Under the pieces are notes generated by a model that saw only the letters and a list, made by a program, of their open reading frames with translations, ran no database searches and was not told where the DNA came from. A program made the position numbers and the translations under genes. DNA of 64,000 nt from Paenibacillus spongiae. Its GTDB lineage: Bacteria; Bacillota; Bacilli; Paenibacillales; Paenibacillaceae. Of this stretch, positions 34,582-43,009 are shown one piece after another; position 1 is the stretch's first letter, and each line of letters opens with the position of its first letter. The stretch covers positions 5,784,501 through 5,848,500 of the forward strand of contig NZ_CP091430.1 of assembly GCF_024734895.1 (NCBI RefSeq), read 5' to 3'.

Positions 34582-35529
34582 ATGCCAAATTCCTTTCACC
34601 TGCGCTTAAGCGATGCCAAGGAGCGGCTGTTTCGCTTGCAGAAGGCAGAACGAAGAATACAGGATCTGCAGAAGCGGGTGCGGGAACTGGAGCGTCAGGT
34701 CATTCAGCTGGAGATTCAACTGGAAGACGAACAAGCTGACGTCGATAAGCTGACGCGGATGTCATTGACGAATCTGTTTCATACCATTCTACGCAGCAAG
34801 ACGGAGCAGTTGGAGATGGAACGGCAGCAGGCGTTATCCGCGGCGCTCAAGCTGCAGGAAGCGAAGCAAACGCTCGCCGATACGCAGTCGGACTTGAGGC
34901 GCTTCAGCGACGATCTGTCACATTACCGCAATGCCAAGCGCGAATATGACGAATTGCTGTTAGAGAGAGAAGCGTTCCTCCGCAGTTCCCACTCTTCGAC
35001 CCATGCGCTGACGGAGATGGAGGAACAGATCGGCGATCAGTCCATCCTCGTGAAGGAACTTCATGAAGCATGGACGGCAGGACGCCGCGTATTAAGCTCG
35101 TTAGAGGATGCATCGGCCAGCTTGGAGAAAGCGGAGAATTGGGGCAAATGGGATATGTGGGCCAACGGGGGCCTCGTCAGCACCCATATCAAGCATAATC
35201 ATGTCGACGATGCGAAGCAGTTCATCCATAATGCGAACCACCAGCTCTTGAATTTCCGCGACGAGCTGGCGGATGTGAAGCGCAGCATTGCCATCGAGGT
35301 GGATATCAGCTCGATGCTCAAGATGGCCGATTATTGGTTCGACGGCTTGATTTCCGATTGGATCGTCCAAGGAAGAATACGCGATGCGCATGATAAAGTC
35401 CTTGATGCTATACATCGAATTCGAACGATCGTCAATCAGCTGCAAACCGAGCATCAATCCGAAAGCGCGTCCTTGCAGACCATGAAGACGAAACGGACGA
35501 GTTGGATTGAAACTTTTCAAGCAGGATGA
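34582..35529 (+). CDS. Coiled-coil protein of unknown function
   Basis: I do not recognise the family. The 315-residue protein has two long coiled-coil stretches (about 10-120 and 125-175), a conserved-looking centre GKWDMWANGG with a nearby STHIKHNHVDDAKQ, and a helical C terminus. No signal peptide or membrane helix is visible. The start has GGAGG 8 bases upstream. It is not PspA, despite YdjG/YdjI-like genes 2 kb away, because the PspA N-terminal pattern is missing. It is followed by a 39-codon frame and a TetR gene on the same strand. Confidence 0.75.
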   Translation: MPNSFHLRLSDAKERLFRLQKAERRIQDLQKRVRELERQVIQLEIQLEDEQADVDKLTRMSLTNLFHTILRSKTEQLEMERQQALSAALKLQEAKQTLADTQSDLRRFSDDLSHYRNAKREYDELLLEREAFLRSSHSSTHALTEMEEQIGDQSILVKELHEAWTAGRRVLSSLEDASASLEKAENWGKWDMWANGGLVSTHIKHNHVDDAKQFIHNANHQLLNFRDELADVKRSIAIEVDISSMLKMADYWFDGLISDWIVQGRIRDAHDKVLDAIHRIRTIVNQLQTEHQSESASLQTMKTKRTSWIETFQAG

Positions 35530-35537
35530 GGACCGCC

Positions 35538-35657
35538 ATGATGATGTACAATGAGCTTGCAGCTTCCGCCGTGCCGGAAGTGCAGGCTCTTTTTACCGCC
35601 GCTTCTGAAAATGAGCGAAGAACATTTGCATTCAAGAATGAAATGCTGTATTTTTAA
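35538..35657 (+). CDS. Possible 39-codon protein between the coiled-coil and TetR genes
   Basis: Starting with three ATG codons, 8 bases after the coiled-coil gene stop and preceded by GAGGA, this frame encodes 39 residues without family likeness. It contains VPEVQALFTAASENERR. The spacing suggests translational coupling, but chance is not excluded. Confidence 0.4.
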   Translation: MMMYNELAASAVPEVQALFTAASENERRTFAFKNEMLYF

Positions 35658-35698
35658 ATTGACATGCGAGCAGGTCTAAAAAAGAGGTGTTGCTGAAG

Positions 35699-36328
35699 AT
35701 GTGCCCACGCACCAAGGAACAGAACGATGCATTACGGGAAAAGCGGAAGCTGCAGATCATTCGCGCGGCTGCCGATATGCTGCTGGAACGCGGCCTCGCC
35801 ATTGAAATTCGCGACGTTGCGCTCAAAGCCGGGCTCGGATACGGGACCGTCTATCATTATTACAAGAACAAGCATGAGCTGCTCGACGATTTGCTGTGGC
35901 ATGCTTTCGAAGCTGCGAAGGATGCGGTGGAAGAGGAGCTCTCTCCGGGTATGAAACGGGGCCTTGCGACTAACGATAAGCTGGAACGCTATTGTATCCG
36001 CCTGCTTCAGCTGTGGCTTCATGATCCGTCTGTCTTCTTCTTGTATAAATCGGTTGCCGAGAACGGACTCTCCATCCCCGGAGGCGGCCGAATGCCCGAT
36101 CAGCTTAGCGAACGTTTCGATGCGGAGCTCTATGAGCCGCTTGTTGCCGCGATCCGCGGTTCTTACGAACCGAGCGCGATCCGTGACGCTGACCATGAGG
36201 CCAATTATGTTCTTGGAGCGCTCATTGGCTGCGCCGGCCTCCATATTCACCGTCATCAGATGGCGATGGATGTCGAGGGAACTATAGCCCTGCTGCTCGC
36301 AGCATTTCAACCGAAGGAAGGGGCCTGA
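35699..36328 (+). CDS. TetR-family regulator
   Basis: The N-terminal HTH is typical (IIRAAADMLLERGLAIEIRD, then VALKAGLGYGTVYHYYKNKH). The C-terminal ligand domain is not specific. ATG at 35699 is preferred with GAGGTG 11 bases upstream; a GTG at 35687 is the alternative. The stop overlaps the start of the methionine aminopeptidase gene (TGATG), so both are co-translated. Confidence 0.92.
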   Translation: MCPRTKEQNDALREKRKLQIIRAAADMLLERGLAIEIRDVALKAGLGYGTVYHYYKNKHELLDDLLWHAFEAAKDAVEEELSPGMKRGLATNDKLERYCIRLLQLWLHDPSVFFLYKSVAENGLSIPGGGRMPDQLSERFDAELYEPLVAAIRGSYEPSAIRDADHEANYVLGALIGCAGLHIHRHQMAMDVEGTIALLLAAFQPKEGA

Positions 36329-37089
36329 TGATGGTTATTTTAAAATCACCGCGAGAAATTGAACTTATGCGAAAGCCCGGAGAGCTGGTTGCCGCCTGCC
36401 ATCGGGAAATCGCCAAGCTGATCCGGCCGGGTATAACGACAAGAGAGATCGACGCTTTCACGGAATCGTGGATCCGGAAGCAGGGCGCCAATCCGACTAC
36501 GATCGGATACAATGGATATAAGTACGCGACATGCGCATCGGTCAATGACGTGATCGCACACGGATTTCCGGGCGATGCGCCGCTGCAGGACGGCGATCTC
36601 GTTACCATCGATATTGTAATCGATTATGAAGGATGGGTCGGGGATTCTGGTTGGACGTATGCCGTAGGCACCTTGTCCGAGGAAGCCGCGAAGCTGATGC
36701 GGGTGACGAAGGAATGCCTGTACCTCGGAATCGAACAGGCTGCGGTCGGCAATCGCATCGGCGATGTGATGCATGCCGTCCAGACGCATGCGGAGTCGAA
36801 CGGCTTCTCCGTTGTGCGCGATCTGCTCGCCCACGGAATCGGCCAATCGCTTCACGAGGAGCCAAACTTCCCTCATATCGGCAAACCCGGCAAAGGCTTC
36901 CGCCTCAAGGAAGGCATGGTATTCACCATCGAGCCGATGATCAATGTCGGCACGTACAGGATGACGATCGATGCGGACGGCTGGACAGCCAGAACCGCAG
37001 ACGGCAAGTGGTCGGCGCAGTACGAGCATACGATTGCGATTTCGGAAGACGGCCCGATCATCCTGACCGATCAAGGGGAGCCGAGATAA
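36328..37089 (+). CDS. Type I methionine aminopeptidase (YflG-like paralogue)
   Basis: The enzyme removes N-terminal Met from new proteins. All metal and catalytic residues are present: His78 (VIAHGFP), Asp95, Asp106 (GWVGDSGW), His169 (LLAHGIGQS), His176, Glu202 (FTIEPM) and Glu233 (YEHT). The protein has 253 residues. The gene is not in the usual ribosomal map context but coupled to a TetR gene, so it is likely a second, regulated MAP. Two consecutive ATG codons are possible starts. Confidence 0.95.
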   Translation: MMVILKSPREIELMRKPGELVAACHREIAKLIRPGITTREIDAFTESWIRKQGANPTTIGYNGYKYATCASVNDVIAHGFPGDAPLQDGDLVTIDIVIDYEGWVGDSGWTYAVGTLSEEAAKLMRVTKECLYLGIEQAAVGNRIGDVMHAVQTHAESNGFSVVRDLLAHGIGQSLHEEPNFPHIGKPGKGFRLKEGMVFTIEPMINVGTYRMTIDADGWTARTADGKWSAQYEHTIAISEDGPIILTDQGEPR

Positions 37090-37103
37090 CCGGAACTGAA
37101 ACG

Positions 37104-37160
37104 GAAGACCTCCAGTCCCATCGCCCGGCATTAGGCGGTGGAACCGGAGGTCTTCTTTGA
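37104..37160. terminator. Hairpin between MAP and YdjG-like genes
   Basis: GAAGACCTCC and GGAGGTCTTC form a 10-bp outer stem, with further pairing inside, between convergent genes. Confidence 0.65.
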
Positions 37161-37197
37161 AGCTGGAAGCTCTGATAGGTGTTAATCTCCACAACAA

Positions 37198-38313
37198 CTA
37201 GCCATTGTACTGCGAGAAGAAGAGGAATGCCGCAGCGGCTGCGATCACGCACAGCAGAACGAAGAACGTAATCTTCCAAGGACTGCGCGGAACGGTTCCC
37301 GATACGAGGCCAGTCTGTCCATTCACCATATAACGGTAAGGCTTGGCGCGATAGGTGTAATTCGCGTTCCAAACCGGAAGCAGCATATGTTTATAAGTCC
37401 GGTCATAGTATTGGGTGCGAATGTTGAGGCTTCTAATTTCGTCGCCTCCGATTTCCTCGCGGATGTTAGCGCGCAGCGTTTCGTTGATTCTATTCCTTGC
37501 TTTCTGCCAGCCCTGCTGACGCGTAACGGAATACCTCTCTGCGGTATAACCGCTCAAATATTCCGGTTTATAGCCCGTCAGCTTCCTTAGATCGAAGTTG
37601 CCGAGATCCTCCAGCAAGCCCCCGTCGTACCGGACCGAGGCCGGGATGAGAATATCGTCGAACGAATAGTCGTAATGCCCGCCTACTCTTCGCCAGACCG
37701 TATACCGAACCCGCTCGGTGTAGGTCTCGGTTTTGCCGTTCACGACCCGGGTCCTTGTTTCGTTCCGGTAATGGTAATCGCCTCTTTCCGCCGAATAGAC
37801 GGAGGCTGTCTCCGAGTCGTACGTCCAATACGGAACGTAGATGCCCGTCAGCCGGGAGATAATCTTCCCTCTCTTGAACTCGTTAGGGATAAACCAGCGC
37901 TTCTTCTTCCAGGCATGGAAGGAAGCTGTCGCTTGTTCCAAGGTAACCTGGAACGGAATCATCGTTTCCGGCCGAATGCTGGCCGCCGCTTCCTCGACAA
38001 GCACCTTAGGCGAACCGCAGAAGGCGCATCGCGCGGAGGTCTCCATCTGCGGAATAAGACTTTCCCCGCCGCACTGTTCGCAGCGGACCGTCTGCGTTCG
38101 CATCCCCCAATCGGTCAGCTCCGGGCCGTCCGTCTCCCGCAGATCGAAGTCATGCTCGATGGGCAGCTGATCCGAGTTCTCGATCGGATCCTCCTTGCCG
38201 CAATACTCGCATTTCAACGATTGGCTGCCGGAATCGAATAGCATGGGCCCGCCACAGCCGGAGCAAGGGAACGAGACCGGCGTCTTAGACTTGGTCGTCG
38301 CTTCCACCGTCAT
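37198..38313 (-). CDS. YdjG-like zinc-ribbon membrane protein
   Basis: The N-terminal 110 residues carry four CxxC-type pairs (PCSGCGG, CEYCG, CEQCGG, CAFCG), forming two zinc ribbons. A middle domain of about 200 residues, with YWTYDSETASVYSAERGDYHY, leads to a C-terminal membrane helix (about 347-366). The protein resembles B. subtilis YdjG, encoded in the pspA-ydjGHI envelope-stress operon. The gene follows a YdjI-like SPFH gene by three bases, supporting this. The role would be linking PspA-type membrane protection to the membrane; pspA and ydjH themselves are not here. Confidence 0.8.
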   Translation of the reverse strand: MTVEATTKSKTPVSFPCSGCGGPMLFDSGSQSLKCEYCGKEDPIENSDQLPIEHDFDLRETDGPELTDWGMRTQTVRCEQCGGESLIPQMETSARCAFCGSPKVLVEEAAASIRPETMIPFQVTLEQATASFHAWKKKRWFIPNEFKRGKIISRLTGIYVPYWTYDSETASVYSAERGDYHYRNETRTRVVNGKTETYTERVRYTVWRRVGGHYDYSFDDILIPASVRYDGGLLEDLGNFDLRKLTGYKPEYLSGYTAERYSVTRQQGWQKARNRINETLRANIREEIGGDEIRSLNIRTQYYDRTYKHMLLPVWNANYTYRAKPYRYMVNGQTGLVSGTVPRSPWKITFFVLLCVIAAAAAFLFFSQYNG

Positions 38314-38316
38314 ACG

Positions 38317-39357
38317 CTACACCTTGGTGCCGCAGCTGGAGCAAAATTTCGCATTCTCCGCCAGGCGCTCGCCGCATTCGGAACAGAACTTTTTCCCTGT
38401 GGCGGGGCCTGAGCTTGAGTTCGAGCTTCCCGTGCCGCTGCTTGCCTGCCCGTTCCCGGCTGCATGGCGCTGATCCCCGGCCGGCGCTTGAGGCTCGGCC
38501 ATCCGGTTCATCATCTGGCTCATCATCTGCCCCATGGCCATTCCTGCACCAAGACCTGCGCCCGTGCCGGCTGCGCCCGAATCCGGATTATTGGCCGCCT
38601 CTCGGATCGCCTCCGCCGTTTGATATTTCATATACTGATCCAGGTTGCCGGCAATGTTCATCGACGACTTGCGGTCGATCATCCGCTCGACTTCCTCCGG
38701 CAGCGACAGGTTCTCGATCCTCAGCAGCGTGAGCGACAGTCCCATCGCCTGAAGATGAGGCTGCAGCCGCTGGGCCGCGCTAACGCTCAGCTCTTCGTAG
38801 GAAGCGGCCAGATCGGCCACAGGAATCCGGGATTCACTAATAAGATCGCTGATTCCGGTGACGATAATCGACTTTAGAAACCCGGAAATCTGATCGGTTG
38901 TGAAATCGCTTTTCGTTCCGAATAGTTCTCTTAAGAAGACTGCGGGATCCGTCACCCGTATCGAATAGCTCCCGAAGCCTCTTAGCCGGACCATGCCGAA
39001 CTCGGCGTCCCGCATGATGACCGGATTGGTCGTTCCCCATTTTAAATTCGTGAAGTTGGCTGTGCTGACGAAGAACACATCCGCTTTGAACGGCGAATTG
39101 AACGCATGCGGCCAAGACTTCAAAGCTGTCAATAAAGGCATGTTCTGAGTGCTTAACGTATAGGTGCCGGGACCGTATACGTCGGCGATTTGCCCTTCAT
39201 TCACGAATATGGCCGCCTGCGATTCGCGCACGATCAGCTTGGCGCCCATCTTAATCGCATTATCGTAAACAGGAAAACGGTATACCATCGATCCGCTATC
39301 GTCCAGCCATTCGATGACCTCGATAAATTGCCCTTTAAGAAACGAGAATAGTCCCAT
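38317..39357 (-). CDS. YdjI-like SPFH-domain protein with C-terminal zinc ribbon
   Basis: An SPFH-like domain occupies about residues 20-240 (GPGTYTLSTQNMPLL, FGSYSIRVTDPAVFLRELFG). A Gly/Ser-rich linker leads to a zinc ribbon at the end (FCSECGERL, FCSSCGTKV). This matches the virion-core-protein-like SPFH proteins such as B. subtilis YdjI, which acts with PspA at the membrane. ATG at 39357 has GGAGG 7 bases upstream; earlier in-frame residues are not conserved. It is the first gene of a pair with the YdjG-like gene. Confidence 0.85.
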   Translation of the reverse strand: MGLFSFLKGQFIEVIEWLDDSGSMVYRFPVYDNAIKMGAKLIVRESQAAIFVNEGQIADVYGPGTYTLSTQNMPLLTALKSWPHAFNSPFKADVFFVSTANFTNLKWGTTNPVIMRDAEFGMVRLRGFGSYSIRVTDPAVFLRELFGTKSDFTTDQISGFLKSIIVTGISDLISESRIPVADLAASYEELSVSAAQRLQPHLQAMGLSLTLLRIENLSLPEEVERMIDRKSSMNIAGNLDQYMKYQTAEAIREAANNPDSGAAGTGAGLGAGMAMGQMMSQMMNRMAEPQAPAGDQRHAAGNGQASSGTGSSNSSSGPATGKKFCSECGERLAENAKFCSSCGTKV

Positions 39358-39626
39358 CCTTCTACCTCCACTGCCAAACTTGTCATTACGGTGCCTCGTT
39401 CCGCGCATCCATTGGAAGCCGGAAGCACCCTTTACGTTACTAACCCGACTGCTTCTATATTTCCAAGTGTATGCTGCAGCCCCACACAGCCGCACGTTCA
39501 GGTGTTTCCTCTAAATTGTATTCACGCAAGGCTATGCCTTATCCCTGCCAGCCGGTTAGGTTTCTCTATTGTATCATGTTACGACAATTTCGGACGCCTC
39601 TTCCCAAATAAGGACAAAGAAAGACG

Positions 39627-39681
39627 AAGAACCCTCCCCGGCGAAAGAGTGTCGAGCTCTTCCATCGCGGAAAGGGTTCTT
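39627..39681 (-). terminator. Possible terminator after the polytopic glycosyltransferase gene
   Basis: AAGAACCCT and AGGGTTCTT pair around a long, partly paired loop about 65 bases after the gene's stop. The following T tract is interrupted. Confidence 0.4.
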
Positions 39682-39745
39682 GCAGGAAAATTCGGCAGCA
39701 TCCGCAATCGTACGATCGACGCGAAAACCGCGGATACGCCCTAGC

Positions 39746-41182
39746 TTAGTAGTAATAGCTCCGTCTTCTGCTGCGCTTCAGAGAGGCCAGCTGATAAACC
39801 ACCCACACAACAGCCGTTACGAGCATCATATCGAAGCTTACGTTGAACAGGAACAGGTGCTTGCCCATATCCGCCTGTCCGTCTCCGAGTATGGGGACGA
39901 GGAAGGCGAATATTCCGACGAGCCCGATCAGCATGAACAGCTCGATTGCGATTCGCTCCCGCACCGAAGGCCGCCGCATATATTCAAACAGCGCAGCAGC
40001 AAAGTACAGGACGTAGAAGATGACGATAAATAGCAGAGATCTAGGCAAATATTTATTTTTGAACTCGCTCCATGTGCTGTATGTCATCGATAGCGTACCG
40101 GATGGCTTGCCCTCCGCCTTCTCATAATTGCCAAGATAATACGGCCGGATGCTCATCCCGTTGGAAGCCGCGTATTCCATCTTATCGATCAGCCGTCCGG
40201 GATGCTTCAGGTAGAACAGGAGCACGTCCGTATGCGAGATGCGATCATAGAAGTCCGCCTTCAATGACGGATCGTCCTGTTTAATGGCGGTATCGGTCTG
40301 AAAAAAGTTCGTGCCCGCCAATACCGACAGCCGGTCCGGCAGCCCAAGCTCCTCGAGATCCCCCTCCACGTCAGGCGAGCCGTTCAGAATGCCGAAGAAT
40401 ACCGTCTGATACAGGTTAATATGCTTCAGATCCTTCGGAGCAGTTATATACATAATAACGGCGGTAAGGAAAATCCCGATCGAGAACCACATGGCGATCT
40501 TGCGCCACTTCATATCGCGCTTGAGGCTCATATATCGAAGACCGATCAGAGCGAAGGCGACGCCGATAGGCGCGTTCTGGATTTTGGAGAAAGACAGAAA
40601 CACGACCGATACGAAAAAGAGCACCAGCACTTTGTTCGACGGACGCTCCTGCTGCGTCAGCCATAAGCCCAGACCGAACGTTAACAGCATGAAGACGAAG
40701 GAGACCGGTTCGCCAAAGAATGAGTTGAAGTAGGCCAAATAGGCGATATCGCAGAATACGAACACGATGCATGCCGCAAGGACGATGCCGGTCACGCGCG
40801 ATTCCGTCTTGTTGTGCCTAATAATCAGATATACCGCAGCCAGCAGCAGCAACGTATAGATCGCGCCAAGCACGCGAATATCGAACGCGTCGCTATTCGC
40901 GATCATGCCGGCGAACCGAGCAATAAAGACGAGAATTATCTGCGTGGATACGTAGGCTCCCTGGAAGAAGGAGTCATAGGCAAAGTTCGCATGGGCGTAC
41001 CCGAAGAACCGGTCCTCGAACGATTCCGCCGCATCGTAATAATTCAATCCGACCGTACCCATAATACGGAGAAAATCTCCGTTATCGGCAACGCCAATGA
41101 ATGGCCCGATAAACAATATATATATCGCAATGCAAGCCGCCGCAACGACGGCTGCCGATTCAACCGTGACTAACCTTCTCAT
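39746..41182 (-). CDS. Polytopic membrane glycosyltransferase-like protein (WsfD/Gtr type)
   Basis: About 12 membrane helices are predicted. The first extracellular loop has an Asp-rich site, GVADNGDFLRI, typical of GT-C-type glycosyltransferases that use lipid-linked sugars. The overall look resembles WsfD-type hexose transferases of Gram-positive glycan clusters, though I am not certain. It is the third gene of a GtrB-GtrA-polytopic protein cassette, the normal order for lipid-linked sugar transfer to wall glycans. The ATG at 41182 overlaps the GtrA stop (ATGA). Confidence 0.7.
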   Translation of the reverse strand: MRRLVTVESAAVVAAACIAIYILFIGPFIGVADNGDFLRIMGTVGLNYYDAAESFEDRFFGYAHANFAYDSFFQGAYVSTQIILVFIARFAGMIANSDAFDIRVLGAIYTLLLLAAVYLIIRHNKTESRVTGIVLAACIVFVFCDIAYLAYFNSFFGEPVSFVFMLLTFGLGLWLTQQERPSNKVLVLFFVSVVFLSFSKIQNAPIGVAFALIGLRYMSLKRDMKWRKIAMWFSIGIFLTAVIMYITAPKDLKHINLYQTVFFGILNGSPDVEGDLEELGLPDRLSVLAGTNFFQTDTAIKQDDPSLKADFYDRISHTDVLLFYLKHPGRLIDKMEYAASNGMSIRPYYLGNYEKAEGKPSGTLSMTYSTWSEFKNKYLPRSLLFIVIFYVLYFAAALFEYMRRPSVRERIAIELFMLIGLVGIFAFLVPILGDGQADMGKHLFLFNVSFDMMLVTAVVWVVYQLASLKRSRRRSYYY

Positions 41183-41625
41183 TGCTCGCTCTCCCACTCT
41201 ATCGTTCGCTCTTTCTTCTTGCCGAACGTCATTTTTTTCTGACCTGCGTAATTCATGACCGTGTACAAGCCGCTGCCAATCAGTGCTGCGGCATTGTTCA
41301 ATGCCGCTTCGCTTGCCTGCGGAAATACTGGTGCGATCAGCCAGCGTGCGGCCTGGGCGCTAATCCAATAGGCGGCAACGTAACAAATAACCGTCACCAG
41401 CATAAACCGCCAAAGCGTGCTGGAGACGCTGGCTTTCGACTGGAACGTGAACCGTTTGTTCATGACATAGCTGTTCACAGCCCCGACAGCGTTCCCGATA
41501 ATCGTCGACGGCCAATAGCCCAGACCCGCCAGATTCAAGCAGGCGAATATTACCGACAAGCCGATCAACGTATTCACTACGCCAACGATGACGAAGCGTA
41601 CGAAGCTGTGCTCGAGCCATTTCAT
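41179..41625 (-). CDS. GtrA-family membrane protein (polyprenyl-phosphate-sugar flippase candidate)
   Basis: This 148-residue, four-helix protein has the GtrA signature: FVRFVIVGVVNTLIGL at the N terminus and the centre SYVMNKRFTF. GtrA proteins are thought to flip undecaprenyl-phosphate-linked glucose or similar sugars. The start lies within the end of the GT2 gene (4-base overlap). Confidence 0.92.
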   Translation of the reverse strand: MKWLEHSFVRFVIVGVVNTLIGLSVIFACLNLAGLGYWPSTIIGNAVGAVNSYVMNKRFTFQSKASVSSTLWRFMLVTVICYVAAYWISAQAARWLIAPVFPQASEAALNNAAALIGSGLYTVMNYAGQKKMTFGKKKERTIEWESEQ

Positions 41626-42647
41626 GGCTGAACGTTCAAGCTTCGCACGCGCGCCGGACCTGATTCTACCTCCGCCTGCTTCAGCGTATCCGGCATAAGC
41701 AGCGTCTCGACGATGTACAGCGGTCTGCGCTTGACTTCCTTGTAGATTTTACCGACATATTCCCCGATCAATCCCAGCGACAGCAGCTGCACGCCTCCGA
41801 GGAACCAGACGGATAAAATAAGCGATGTCCAGCCGGATACCGTGTTGCCCAGCAGCTTGGACGCGACGGCATAGATGACCGCAGCTAAACTGACCAGCGA
41901 TAATCCGAATCCCATCATCGTCACGAGCCGGATCGGACGTACGCTAAGCGAGGTGATGCCTTCGAAGGCGAACGCCAGCATCTTGGGCAGCGGGTATTTC
42001 GATTCCCCTGCGAACCGGTCCAGCCGGTCGTAGAAGACGATTCCCGTCTTGAAGCCGATCATCGGAACGATGCCGCGGAGGAATAGGTTGACTTCCTTGA
42101 ACCGCTCCAGCTCGTTAAGCGCACGCTTGCTCATCAGCCGGTAATCGGCATGGTTGTACGTGACCTTCACGCCCATCCGCTCCATGAAGCGGTAGAAGCC
42201 TTGCGCAGTCGTACGCTTGAAGAAGGTGTCCGTCTTCCGGCTCTGGCGGACCCCGTAAACAATTTCGCAGCCTTCGACCGAATATTTGATGACGAATTCG
42301 CGGATCGCCTTCACGTCATCCTGCAAATCGGCGTCGATGGATATGACACAATCGGCATGCTCCTTGGCCGTCATGAGGCCCGCCAGCAGCGCGTTCTGAT
42401 GCCCGACATTGCCGGAAAGCTTGAGCCCGGAGACGAGCGGATTCGATTTCTGGCTCTCCGCGATCAGCTCCCAAGTGCGGTCCCGGCTTCCGTCGTTGAC
42501 GAACATGAGGAAGCTTGCTCGCGATACGAGACCTTCCTCCATCAACGCCTTCAAGACCCCGCTCAATTGGGTGATCGTCTCCCTGATTACAGCTTCTTCG
42601 TTATAGCACGGCACGACAATGCCAAGCGTTGGCCGTTCATTACTCAT
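41622..42647 (-). CDS. GtrB/DPM1-type family 2 glycosyltransferase
   Basis: The GT2 catalytic domain shows VPCYNEE, the DxD-like ISIDADLQDD and a late acceptor region YNHADYRLMS. Two C-terminal membrane helices (about 235-260 and 270-295) match GtrB-type polyprenyl-phosphate sugar transferases. The product would be undecaprenyl-phosphate-hexose, passed to GtrA and the polytopic transferase. ATG at 42647 follows GAGGTGG. A TTGACG/TAGGAT promoter is found 136 bases upstream. Confidence 0.93.
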   Translation of the reverse strand: MSNERPTLGIVVPCYNEEAVIRETITQLSGVLKALMEEGLVSRASFLMFVNDGSRDRTWELIAESQKSNPLVSGLKLSGNVGHQNALLAGLMTAKEHADCVISIDADLQDDVKAIREFVIKYSVEGCEIVYGVRQSRKTDTFFKRTTAQGFYRFMERMGVKVTYNHADYRLMSKRALNELERFKEVNLFLRGIVPMIGFKTGIVFYDRLDRFAGESKYPLPKMLAFAFEGITSLSVRPIRLVTMMGFGLSLVSLAAVIYAVASKLLGNTVSGWTSLILSVWFLGGVQLLSLGLIGEYVGKIYKEVKRRPLYIVETLLMPDTLKQAEVESGPARVRSLNVQP

Positions 42648-42782
42648 CAAACCACCTCAACAAACTTCCTATGTTTTCTTCTATGTATAGACCTGCTACT
42701 ACCATTGTTACCCCTTAAGCGCAGCTTTAGATCGCCAGCCGCCTAATAATTTAATAACAACCTACAAAATACAACATTCTCC

Positions 42783-42811
42783 ATCCTACCTGTGTAACAC
42801 AACTACGTCAA
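42783..42811 (-). promoter_or_regulatory. Promoter candidate of the GtrB-GtrA cassette
   Basis: TTGACG (42811-42806) and TAGGAT (42788-42783) are separated by 17 bases on the minus strand. Confidence 0.5.
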
Positions 42812-42936
42812 GTTTGCTCCACAATACGTCTATGCCGCAGAGACAGGCGGTTAACGCTTCTATCATCGTGCCAAGCCGCTATAGTAGAGGGAAGTAGCTA
42901 TCCATAGACACATTACGTATCAAATATTTCACTACT

Positions 42937-42965
42937 TTATGCATGCGGCTGGAAGCGTCTATAAT
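42937..42965 (+). promoter_or_regulatory. Promoter candidate of the aldo/keto reductase gene
   Basis: A perfect TATAAT (42960-42965) is preceded after 17 bases by TTATGC, a weak -35. It lies 45 bases before the gene. Confidence 0.4.
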
Positions 42966-43009
42966 AAAACTGCTTTCCTAATTCTATCTATCGGAGGTTT
43001 ATTGCACTC

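Larger units (their letters stand above)
42648..43009. other. Divergent intergenic region between the glycosyltransferase cassette and the aldo/keto reductase
   Basis: It holds a promoter candidate on each strand, listed separately, and no gene. The GT2 transcript would have a leader of about 130 bases in which I see no known riboswitch. Confidence 0.55.

Noticed and set aside
34582..39357. Possibility that the coiled-coil gene is the PspA partner of the YdjI/YdjG pair
   Set aside because: It lies on the other strand, lacks the PspA N-terminal amphipathic pattern and is separated by TetR and MAP genes.
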